A stretch of DNA of 64,000 nt, taken from an uncultured Clostridium sp. GTDB taxonomy: Bacteria; Bacillota; Clostridia; Lachnospirales; Lachnospiraceae. The position numbers and the translations under genes were made by a program. The notes under the pieces are model-generated. The model was given only the letters and a program-made list of their open reading frames with translations, was not told where the DNA came from and did no database searches. Below, piece after piece: positions 51,531-58,777 of this stretch; the first letter of the stretch is position 1; each line of letters opens with the position of its first letter. Location: contig UQMJ01000003.1 in assembly GCA_900542035.1 (NCBI GenBank), positions 90,196 to 154,195 on the forward strand, in the 5' to 3' direction.

Positions 51531-52325
51531 TTAATCTACCAGATATTTAGCCTTGGTGTAGTTAAATACCGGACCCTCTAAGCATACGTAGGTCTCGTCA
51601 ATACGGCAGTGTCCGCACTTGCCAACTGCACAAGACATCTTACGCTCGAAGGATACCCAGATCTTCTCCTCCGGAACACCACACTTTACAGCTTCGATGC
51701 CGGTAAACTTCATCATTGGCGGCGGGCCAACGATTACTACTTCATAGTTGTCGCCAAAATCTTTAAACGGAACCTTGGATACCAGCTGGGTTACGAAGCC
51801 GACTTCCCATCCGTCAATTTTGTCTTTATCCAGAGTGTACATACAGTTGAACTTATCTCTCCAGCTCTCAAGCTCGTTACGGAACACAATGCCCTCTTCG
51901 TTCTTGAAACCTGCAATCAGGGTTACGCTCTCTACGTAGCCTGGATTCTCAGCGAATAAACGCAGCATACTTCTTACAGGAGCAAGACCTGTACCGCCTA
52001 CGATTAATACCATATGCTTGCCCTTAAACTGCTCCTCTACCGGCCAGCCTTTGCCGTATGCGCCACGCAGGAACAGAGTATCGCCTGCTTCCTTCTTGAA
52101 GATTTCGTCGGTTACTTTACCAACAGAACGGATTGTAAAATCAATCCAGCCGTCGCCGTAAGCGCTGACAGAAATCGGAGCCTCGCCTACCTTCGGGATA
52201 GATAACTGTAAGAACTGTCCATGAGAAGGTTTAATATCGGTCTCCACTTTAAATGTATACTCAAGCTTTGTTTCCTGTTTTACTTCCAGAATCTTACAGG
52301 GAACTGGTTTTACCGGATTATTCAT
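51531..52325 (-). CDS. asrB: anaerobic sulfite reductase subunit B (FAD, NADH oxidising)
   Basis: A 264-residue flavoprotein of the ferredoxin-NADP reductase superfamily that passes electrons from NADH to the other Asr subunits. FAD- and NAD-binding stretches are LFLRGAYGKGWPV, VLIVGGTGLAPVRSMLRLFAENPGY and VVIVGPPPMMKFTG. A 2Fe-2S site is formed near the C-terminus by RKMSCAVGKCGHCRIDETYVCLEGPVF, which has four conserved Cys. Length and order match AsrB of Salmonella and clostridia. It lies between asrA and asrC with short gaps. Confidence 0.95.
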   Translation of the reverse strand: MNNPVKPVPCKILEVKQETKLEYTFKVETDIKPSHGQFLQLSIPKVGEAPISVSAYGDGWIDFTIRSVGKVTDEIFKKEAGDTLFLRGAYGKGWPVEEQFKGKHMVLIVGGTGLAPVRSMLRLFAENPGYVESVTLIAGFKNEEGIVFRNELESWRDKFNCMYTLDKDKIDGWEVGFVTQLVSKVPFKDFGDNYEVVIVGPPPMMKFTGIEAVKCGVPEEKIWVSFERKMSCAVGKCGHCRIDETYVCLEGPVFNYTKAKYLVD

Positions 52326-52343
52326 AGTAATCTCCCTTCCTCC

Positions 52344-53378
52344 TTATTTGTTCTCTTCAGCCACGATTTCTGCAATGGCCTTGTTCATCTTATCAACAGT
52401 AGCTGTAATGGAAATAAATTCCGGACAGCGGGAAATGCAGCGGCCGCAGCCTACGCACATATGGTAATCTTTGAAGCGTTCCTTGTAGTCATGGAACTTG
52501 TGAAGGACTTTGTATCTCATACGATCGCCGGCAGTATTGCGGAAGCTGTGGCCGCCAGCCATATCGGTAAATCCTTCAATCTGGCAGGAAGCGCTGGTTC
52601 TCTTTCTCTCGCCTACGCTGCCGTTTTCATTGTAAGCAATGTCGGTCGTGGTAAAGCAGGTACAGGTGCTGCAGGCAACGGTACAGCTGCCGCAGGAGAT
52701 ACATCTCTTATTGTACTCGTTCCACATCGGATGCTCTTTTAACTTGGTCAGTACTTCCTTATTTGGAATCTCCGGAAGGGTTACTTTGGTCTTGTTTTCA
52801 GTTGGGAAGGAAGGAGTATAGTCTTCTGCAGTCTTGCCCTCAAAATAAGGAGCAAATACATCGTCCTTAACTTCAACCTTTAATGCGCCGTCCTGACATA
52901 CAACTGCTAAGCTGTAGTTATCAGTTTTATTGGTTCCCATGCTTACGCAGAAACAGGTATCATCGTCTAAATCACACTGCATCATAACGATTTTAACCTT
53001 CTCATGCATTCTCTCGTAATACATATCGTTAAAACCGCCGTTGCCCAGGTAGATTCTTTCCTGACGCTGCTGAGCTGCGATATCACATGGACGCATAAAG
53101 ATTAACAGCTTCTTGCTGGTAACCTTGCTCTCTCTGTACTCGTCTTCAGTAAAGTAGAATAAAGGCTCGGTAATCGGAGACAGAACTTCCTTTGCTGGGA
53201 AATCTGACTTTTCATCAAATACGATTTCCTCTACGGTCTTTACCTTGTCATAACGGATAATGTCCGTATCAGAATAGCGGCCCTTGCCTGGGAATCTTTT
53301 AGGCGCCCAGATCTCATACTCTTTGCTTAAATCGGCAAAAATCTGGTTCACTTCATCAAAGCTTACTTTGTAGCCCAT
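52344..53378 (-). CDS. asrA: anaerobic sulfite reductase subunit A (iron-sulfur)
   Basis: A 344-residue electron-transfer subunit. Two Cys-rich motifs typical of AsrA and related 4Fe-4S proteins lie in the C-terminal third: CISCGSCTVACSTCTCF and MCVGCGRCISRCPEF. The N-terminal ~230 residues are the family-specific part (SPITEPLFYFTEDEYRESKVTSKKLLIFMRPCDIAAQQRQERIYLGNGGFND). First gene of asrABC, read from a promoter overlapped by a perfect inverted repeat; AAAGGAGG precedes the ATG. Confidence 0.95.
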   Translation of the reverse strand: MGYKVSFDEVNQIFADLSKEYEIWAPKRFPGKGRYSDTDIIRYDKVKTVEEIVFDEKSDFPAKEVLSPITEPLFYFTEDEYRESKVTSKKLLIFMRPCDIAAQQRQERIYLGNGGFNDMYYERMHEKVKIVMMQCDLDDDTCFCVSMGTNKTDNYSLAVVCQDGALKVEVKDDVFAPYFEGKTAEDYTPSFPTENKTKVTLPEIPNKEVLTKLKEHPMWNEYNKRCISCGSCTVACSTCTCFTTTDIAYNENGSVGERKRTSASCQIEGFTDMAGGHSFRNTAGDRMRYKVLHKFHDYKERFKDYHMCVGCGRCISRCPEFISITATVDKMNKAIAEIVAEENK

Positions 53379-53432
53379 TGAGTTATCCTCCTTTTATCGT
53401 ATATATAAAAAATTTAACATAACATTTTATGA

Positions 53433-53468
53433 CCTGCCGCATTTAAAAGCAACGGCAGGCTTTTTGTT
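53433..53468. terminator. hairpin in the asr leader; terminator-like on the plus strand
   Basis: CCTGCCG-N13-CGGCAGG with CTTTTTGTT on the plus strand. On the minus strand, the direction of the flanking genes, it is followed by TCATAAAATG, so it is not a good terminator in that direction. It lies inside the 5' leader of asrA, downstream of the asr promoter. Confidence 0.6.
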
Positions 53469-53478
53469 ATCCTTGTTG

Positions 53479-53508
53479 ATTATAACATGACTTTAGCGGT
53501 CATGTCTA
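53479..53508 (-). promoter_or_regulatory. asrA promoter overlapped by a perfect inverted repeat (operator candidate)
   Basis: On the minus strand TAGACA (53503-53508) and TATAAT (53479-53484) are 18 bases apart. The spacer is occupied by ACATGAC-N7-GTCATGT (53485-53505), a perfect 7-bp dyad placed where a repressor would block polymerase. The ASST1 stop codon is only 27 bases upstream and no terminator separates them, so read-through into asr is also possible. Confidence 0.65.
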
Positions 53509-53534
53509 TACATAACCGTCAAATTCCCCTCTTT

Positions 53535-55412
53535 TTATACAAGAACGGTAACTCCGGTTTCATATTTTTTGTCGTCTACTGTCACAGTAATTTCATATTC
53601 GCCAGGAATATTCTCTGTTCCGACAGGGAATTCGACTGCTCTTGCATCGTGTTCCAGGAAGGTGCCTACGCACATTGCAAGGAACGGACGCTTAGTAGTA
53701 GGAACGAAATAGTGACGGGTCGGAGCGCCGTTTTTCCCTTCGAAGTTCAGCATAACCAGAGTGCCCTTTTCAAAGCTGGCCTTAAATACAATACGGTCTG
53801 CTTCTTTTGCAATCTTCGCCTTGTATTCATCCGGAATCATGCCTGCCGGCTCTGCCGGAGCTTCTGTCATAAATTCCTCTGTAGAAGTAATATGACCCAG
53901 AATCTGGCCTTTTCCAAACGTTACCCTGTCATTCTCGTCATATAAATGCAGCTTTTCTGCACGATAGTAGTTTGCCGGCAGGTGCATCTCATAGAGAACC
54001 TTATCGTTCTTTACTTCTACTGTAATGGAACTCAGCTTTACTTCTCCGCTTTCGATTTCATCGGTAAGCGCTGCTCCAGGGAAGTTTAAGTATTCGTCGC
54101 CTCTCTGGCCGATGCCGCCAGAATGTACCAGATAATGGCCTTCCTCATAGTATTCGCAGTTGCAGATGTAGCAGGAGAAGAACTCGGCTCCTCTCTCTTT
54201 TCCATACTGCCATACCTGGCGGATCGTCATGTCGTCGGTATTGATGCGGTAAATAACTCCTCTGGAGAAGTTGTCTTTTGCAGGAAGGTAGTTTTCTTTT
54301 ACTTTGGATCTGTAATGACCGTTGTCAAAGCACATGATATCGCCGTTTGGCAGAACCATACAGGCGTGCTGCTCATACTGCCAGTCAAATTCTTCGCCTA
54401 CCGGCTTAAAGAAATACTTCTGCATCTCTTCCGGCCAGCCTTCCGGATCGCCGATGATCCAGTTTAACTTGCCAGTCTCAAAATCACGATTGATAATCGC
54501 ATCCTGATGACGTCCGGAGAAGGTCAGGGAATTGGTCTTCTTGTCATACCAGACTGCATTGTTGTGGAACCAGTCGTGGGCATCCTGGCTTCCGGAACCG
54601 CCTACCGGATACACTGGCAGTACGTCCTGATGATCCCAGGTTTTTAAGATTTCGCCGGTTTCCCTGTCTACCATAACGCAGTAGTCCTCAACGGTTCCTC
54701 TCTCTAAGATCTGGCTTAAAATCAGGATATTTCCATTTTCCATTTCCCACTCGTCATGGTGGTATCCGCCAGGAATACGGAATTCTTTATAAATCTTTCC
54801 AATCATACCCATCTCATAAATACCGGTGGTATGGTAAGGCGGAGCGACCAGACGATCGGTGCCGACTAACAGACGGCCGTTTTTTGCTCTCTTTAAGTCA
54901 AATGCCAGGTTTAAGGTATTGTACCATCTGGCATCTCCCGCATAGTCGTACGCAGCGGTCAGAGCCGGAGAAGTCGGGCTTACAAACATCATGTTGTCGC
55001 CGAAATACTCTGGAGTCGTCTGGATGCTGGTTGGCTTATGAAGTTTCTTCGGACGGGCTTCTGTCTGAATCTTTAATTCTTTCGTCTCTCCGGTGCTAAG
55101 CTCGATTACAACCGTATTCTCATATTCTGGATACAGGCCGTAAATCGGGAGTACCATGTGATACATATCGCTGGCCGGACGGTACATATAATCGCCGGCA
55201 GCCTCTTTTCCTTTTACGGTTACTTTTGCAAATGCCGGCTTTTCAGCCTCGAACATAACCAGGGCTGTCAGCGGTGCGATCAGATATGGATTTACTACTA
55301 CATAAGGATGTTCAATGGTATAGCTGCCCTTTTTATACTCTGCCAGAAAAGCCTGCTCTGCCTTATCCTGGCGGTCGATAATGTGCTCAATTTCTTTAAA
55401 TAAAACGCCCAT
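53535..55412 (-). CDS. arylsulfate sulfotransferase (ASST), copy 1, leaderless
   Basis: A 625-residue PAPS-independent sulfotransferase of the Arylsulfotrans family, which moves the sulfuryl group from a phenyl sulfate to a phenol through a sulfohistidine. An N-terminal beta domain (about 1-120) precedes the six-bladed propeller. Active-site equivalents of the E. coli enzyme are visible: H218/H219 in GGYHHDE, H283 and N285 in WFHNNA, R301 in FSGRH, and H349 in WQYEQHA, the expected nucleophile. The His283-Arg301 distance of 18 equals that of the E. coli enzyme. No signal peptide is present, so it should act in the cytoplasm. It is the last gene of the transporter-trxB-trx-ASST2-ASST1 run, immediately before asrABC. 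Confidence 0.92.
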   Translation of the reverse strand: MGVLFKEIEHIIDRQDKAEQAFLAEYKKGSYTIEHPYVVVNPYLIAPLTALVMFEAEKPAFAKVTVKGKEAAGDYMYRPASDMYHMVLPIYGLYPEYENTVVIELSTGETKELKIQTEARPKKLHKPTSIQTTPEYFGDNMMFVSPTSPALTAAYDYAGDARWYNTLNLAFDLKRAKNGRLLVGTDRLVAPPYHTTGIYEMGMIGKIYKEFRIPGGYHHDEWEMENGNILILSQILERGTVEDYCVMVDRETGEILKTWDHQDVLPVYPVGGSGSQDAHDWFHNNAVWYDKKTNSLTFSGRHQDAIINRDFETGKLNWIIGDPEGWPEEMQKYFFKPVGEEFDWQYEQHACMVLPNGDIMCFDNGHYRSKVKENYLPAKDNFSRGVIYRINTDDMTIRQVWQYGKERGAEFFSCYICNCEYYEEGHYLVHSGGIGQRGDEYLNFPGAALTDEIESGEVKLSSITVEVKNDKVLYEMHLPANYYRAEKLHLYDENDRVTFGKGQILGHITSTEEFMTEAPAEPAGMIPDEYKAKIAKEADRIVFKASFEKGTLVMLNFEGKNGAPTRHYFVPTTKRPFLAMCVGTFLEHDARAVEFPVGTENIPGEYEITVTVDDKKYETGVTVLV

Positions 55413-55444
55413 TTTCTCTCCCCTTATCTTTTATACAATATGAT

Positions 55445-55472
55445 CTGGGACTCCCTATACGGGGAGCCCCAG
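55445..55472 (-). other. intercistronic mRNA hairpin between the two ASST genes
   Basis: On the minus strand CTGGGGCTCCC pairs with GGGAGTCCCAG over 11 positions, including one G-U pair that would be A-C on the other strand, so the stem belongs to the minus-strand RNA. No T-run follows; it looks like a processing or stability element. Confidence 0.55.
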
Positions 55473-55497
55473 TTTGCTTGTTTTCTGCATCGGTCAA

Positions 55498-57372
55498 TTA
55501 GCAGTGAATCTGGATTCCAGTCTCGTATTTCTTGTCATCTACGATTACTCTTACATCGTAAGTACCCTTTAATCCTGCCTTGTTTACGCTGGTCTTGGTG
55601 TTACGCTCGTCAGAATCCAGGAAGGTACCGCAGCACATTGCCAGGTAAGCAACTGCCGTAGTGGAGATAAAGTATCTGTGAACCTCTTCGCCCTGCTCTA
55701 ACAGCATCATAACCATCTGTCCCTTTTCAAATCTGGAGAAGAAGGTAAATCTGTCGATTTCTTCTACGATTCTTGCGTTGCAGCTTTCTGGAAGCAGCTC
55801 GCCGCAGCTCTCCATTGGAATATCGGTTTCGAATTCTTTGGTATGTCCCATAGCGCCTAAGATCTGGCCCTTGCCAAGCTCTAAGTTGATGCCGTCGCTG
55901 TACAGCTTCAGCTTCTCGCCGCGGTAGTAGTTGCCTGGGCAGTCCATTTCCAGCATCTTCTTGTTGTCGCATACTTCAACGGTAATGCTGTGAAGCTCGC
56001 CGCCCATATCCTTTGCAAATGCGCCCAGAGCCTCAGATGGATTGCCGTCCTTGTCATATGCAATACCGCCGGAATGTACCATGTAGTGTCCTTCATTGTA
56101 GTACTCTACGTTACAGATATATGGAGAGAAGAACTCTGCGCCCTTATCTTTTCCGTATTCCCAAACCTGCTCAATGGTCATATCCTTGGTGTTGATACGG
56201 TAACGAACGCCTCTGGAGTAGTTGTCTTTTGCCTTTAATTCCTTTGCAGGACGGTCAACCTGCTTGCAGCCATAGTGATGGTTGTCAAAGCACATTACAT
56301 CGCCGTTTGGAGTAATGACATTTGCGTGCTGCTCATACTGCCATCCAAAGTTGTTGCCGATTGGTTTAAAGAAGTACTTGTCTACCATTTCCTGAGGCCA
56401 GCCTGCCGGATCGCCAATGATCCAGTTTAATTCGCCGGTCTCAAAGTCAATATTTACCATACTGTCAATATGACGGCCGGAGAAGGTTAAGGAGTTGGTA
56501 TTCTTATCATACCATACTGCGTTGTTGTGGAACCAGTCTTCCTCAGACCAGCTTCCGGAGTGGCTGACAGTCTTCGGATTTAAGAACTTCTTGTAATCCC
56601 AGGTCTTAATGATCTCGCCAGTGTTTCTGTCTAACAGAACGCACATATCCTCAACGGTATCGCTTTCCAGATCTTCGGTCAGGCACAGGATGTTTCCATC
56701 TTCCATCTCGAATTCATCATGGTGATAACCGCCAGGTACGCGGAACTCTTTGTAAATCTTTCCGCATGGGCTGATCTCATAAAGTCCGGACATATAGTAA
56801 GGCATCTTGATCAGACGGCTGGAACCCATAATCAGGTTTCCGTTTTTCAATCTCTTTACGTCAAATACACAGGTAACGTTCATATGCCATCTTGCATCGC
56901 CGGCATAGTCAAATGCAGAAGATAAATCTTCGCCTGCCGGAGAAACTAAGATTACGTTGTCCTGTAAGTATTCAGGGGTAGTATCCATATAATGGATTAC
57001 CTTCTTGCCGTCATATACATCCGGAACATCAATGGTAATCACATTGGATTCGCCGCGGTATGCACGGATTTCCACTTTGTTGGAGTAATTGGAGTAAAGA
57101 CCTAATACCGGAAGCACGTGCTTCTTTGCCTTCGGGAAGGTATGGCTCATGTTTGCCTCTTTGGTCTTGCCGAATACAGTAATGGTAACCGCAGTCTCTT
57201 CTTCTGTCTCAAAGCATACGACTGCAGACAGCGGGCTGATAAAGTACAGATTGTACTTTACTAAAGGATTCTGGATGGTGTAGTTGCCTTCCTCAAATTC
57301 CTTTAACATTGCCTGCTCTGCTTCGTACTGACGGTCAATTAAATGCTCTTCATAGATGTAATTAACGCCCAT
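55498..57372 (-). CDS. arylsulfate sulfotransferase (ASST), copy 2, leaderless
   Basis: A 624-residue paralogue of the neighbouring ASST, similar along its whole length including the N-terminus (MGVNYIYEEHLIDRQ versus MGVLFKEIEHIIDRQ). Active-site positions are kept: GGYHHDE (H217/H218), WFHNNA with H282 and N284, FSGRH with R300 (again 18 apart) and WQYEQHA with H349. No signal peptide. The ATG at 57372 has GGAGG 8 bases upstream and matches the length of copy 1; earlier in-frame starts are weaker. Surface loops differ, e.g. the region after FDNHHYGCKQ and the Cys content, suggesting different substrates or acceptors. Confidence 0.92.
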   Translation of the reverse strand: MGVNYIYEEHLIDRQYEAEQAMLKEFEEGNYTIQNPLVKYNLYFISPLSAVVCFETEEETAVTITVFGKTKEANMSHTFPKAKKHVLPVLGLYSNYSNKVEIRAYRGESNVITIDVPDVYDGKKVIHYMDTTPEYLQDNVILVSPAGEDLSSAFDYAGDARWHMNVTCVFDVKRLKNGNLIMGSSRLIKMPYYMSGLYEISPCGKIYKEFRVPGGYHHDEFEMEDGNILCLTEDLESDTVEDMCVLLDRNTGEIIKTWDYKKFLNPKTVSHSGSWSEEDWFHNNAVWYDKNTNSLTFSGRHIDSMVNIDFETGELNWIIGDPAGWPQEMVDKYFFKPIGNNFGWQYEQHANVITPNGDVMCFDNHHYGCKQVDRPAKELKAKDNYSRGVRYRINTKDMTIEQVWEYGKDKGAEFFSPYICNVEYYNEGHYMVHSGGIAYDKDGNPSEALGAFAKDMGGELHSITVEVCDNKKMLEMDCPGNYYRGEKLKLYSDGINLELGKGQILGAMGHTKEFETDIPMESCGELLPESCNARIVEEIDRFTFFSRFEKGQMVMMLLEQGEEVHRYFISTTAVAYLAMCCGTFLDSDERNTKTSVNKAGLKGTYDVRVIVDDKKYETGIQIHC

Positions 57373-57421
57373 TTCGTTGTCCTCCATAATTTGTTTTTGC
57401 TTTTTGGAATATACGTTTCGC

Positions 57422-57441
57422 AACAGTTTACCTGAACTGTT
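57422..57441 (-). other. small hairpin between trx and the ASST2 gene
   Basis: AACAGTT-N6-AACTGTT, perfect 7-bp arms 3 bases after the thioredoxin stop codon; no T-run. Probably an intercistronic RNA element. Confidence 0.45.
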
Positions 57442-57444
57442 ATG

Positions 57445-57756
57445 TTACATATTCTCTTTTACCATATTTACGATAACCGGCTTCTGCTGTAATCCCTGAA
57501 GACGTTTTACCTCGGTTCCATCCTTTAACAGGATCAAAGTCGGGTATCCTGCCACGCCATATTCTGCAGTCAGTTCCTTATTCTGATCAAAATCTACTTT
57601 TAAGATGGTTAAATCGTCGCCAAACTCTTTTTCTACATCCTTTAAAACGAATCCCAGCATTTTGCATGGTCCGCAGGTGGTAGAGAAAAAGTCGGCCAGA
57701 ACTAAGCCCTTATCAGCCAGTTCCTTAAATTCTGCACTGTTTACTTCTTTTAACAT
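57445..57756 (-). CDS. trxA: thioredoxin
   Basis: A 103-residue thioredoxin: VLADFFSTTCGPCKMLGFVLKDVEKEF carries the CGPC redox motif (usually preceded by W; here TT), followed by ILKVDFDQNKELTAEYGVAGYPTLILLKDG with the cis-Pro, ending RLQGLQQKPVIVNMVKENM. It is a dithiol reductant of the cytoplasm, recharged by the thioredoxin reductase encoded directly upstream in the operon. AAGGAGG precedes the ATG. Its place between trxB and two sulfotransferases suggests a dedicated partner in this sulfur module rather than the general thioredoxin. Confidence 0.94.
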   Translation of the reverse strand: MLKEVNSAEFKELADKGLVLADFFSTTCGPCKMLGFVLKDVEKEFGDDLTILKVDFDQNKELTAEYGVAGYPTLILLKDGTEVKRLQGLQQKPVIVNMVKENM

Positions 57757-57782
57757 GGTTCATTCCTCCTTAATTGTGAATA

Positions 57783-58709
57783 TTACAGGTTTTTTACGTA
57801 ATGGGATGCTTCCTGGGCCGCAATAGCGCCGTCTGCACAGGCGGTAATTACCTGACGCAGATTCTTGGTTACGCAGTCTCCTGCGCCAAAAATTCCAGGT
57901 ACCTTGGTTGCCATGCGCTCGTCTACTTCTACATATCCGAATTTATTTAATACATCCAGATCCTTAAAGCAGTCTGTAGTAGGAGTTAAGCCAATGTATT
58001 CAAATACGCCGTCGCATTTTACAGTGGTTTCTTCCCCATTCTGGGTAGACTTAAAATGAACGCCTTCTACTTTGGTATCGCCTACAATCTCTAAAATATC
58101 CTGATATGGATAGATCTTGACATTTTCCATTGCACGAAGCTTATCACATGCAATGGGATCTGCTGTCAAATCAAACATAGTAACAATGGTTAAGGACTTC
58201 ACCATTCCTGCCAGGAAAATAGACTCCTCAACAGCAGAGTTTCCGCCGCCGATTACCACTACATCTCTGTCACGATACTGAGCGCCGTCACAGATTGCAC
58301 ACCAGCTTACGCCGTTGCCTCTAAACTTATCCTCACCTGGAATGCCTAAGCATCTGGGCTGAGTGCCGGTTGCAAGGATTACCGATTTGGTTGTAAATTC
58401 CTTACCGTCCTCTTCACATACGACTACTTTTTCGGCGCCGTTATCCTTTACCTCTTTTACCGTTGCATAATCAAATGTAATGGTGTCAAACTGCTGCGTA
58501 TGCTCAAACATCTGATATGCCAGTTCAGCGCCATTTACAGTACCTACGCCAGTGTAATTCTGAATTTCATTGGTATTAATAATCTGTCCGCCTGGAGCCA
58601 GCTTGTCTAACATCAGAACGTTCATATCTGCTCTTGCCGCATAAATTGCAGCTGTCATACCTGCTGGTCCGGCACCAATAATTACTACATCATACTGTGC
58701 CACTGTCAT
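57783..58709 (-). CDS. trxB: thioredoxin reductase (NADPH, FAD)
   Basis: A 308-residue low-molecular-weight thioredoxin reductase. YDVVIIGAGPAGMTAAIYAARADM binds FAD, WCAICDGA holds the redox Cys-x2-Cys pair (CAIC instead of the common CATC), VVVIGGGNSAVEESIFL binds NADPH, and PGIFGAGDCVTKNLRQVITACADGAIAA is the FAD C-terminal motif. It reduces the adjacent thioredoxin. The ATG at 58709 has AAAGGAG 4 bases upstream; a TTG one codon earlier was rejected. Confidence 0.95.
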   Translation of the reverse strand: MTVAQYDVVIIGAGPAGMTAAIYAARADMNVLMLDKLAPGGQIINTNEIQNYTGVGTVNGAELAYQMFEHTQQFDTITFDYATVKEVKDNGAEKVVVCEEDGKEFTTKSVILATGTQPRCLGIPGEDKFRGNGVSWCAICDGAQYRDRDVVVIGGGNSAVEESIFLAGMVKSLTIVTMFDLTADPIACDKLRAMENVKIYPYQDILEIVGDTKVEGVHFKSTQNGEETTVKCDGVFEYIGLTPTTDCFKDLDVLNKFGYVEVDERMATKVPGIFGAGDCVTKNLRQVITACADGAIAAQEASHYVKNL

Positions 58710-58732
58710 CAATCTCCTTTCTTATTTAACAG

Positions 58733-58763
58733 CTATAGAGGACCCCTTCGGAATCCCCTACAG
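58733..58763 (-). other. intercistronic mRNA hairpin between the transporter and trxB
   Basis: On the minus strand CTGTAGGGGATTCC pairs completely with GGGGTCCTCTATAG over 14 positions, using four G-U pairs, with a GAA loop. These wobbles fit the minus-strand RNA only. There is no T-run, so it may tune stability of the transporter versus trxB messages. Confidence 0.55.
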
Positions 58764-58777
58764 CGAATGTTTTGTCA

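Noticed and set aside
53535..57372. Signal peptides on the two ASST proteins
   Set aside because: Both N-termini are charged and hydrophilic for the first 30 residues, and no upstream in-frame start supplies a hydrophobic segment.
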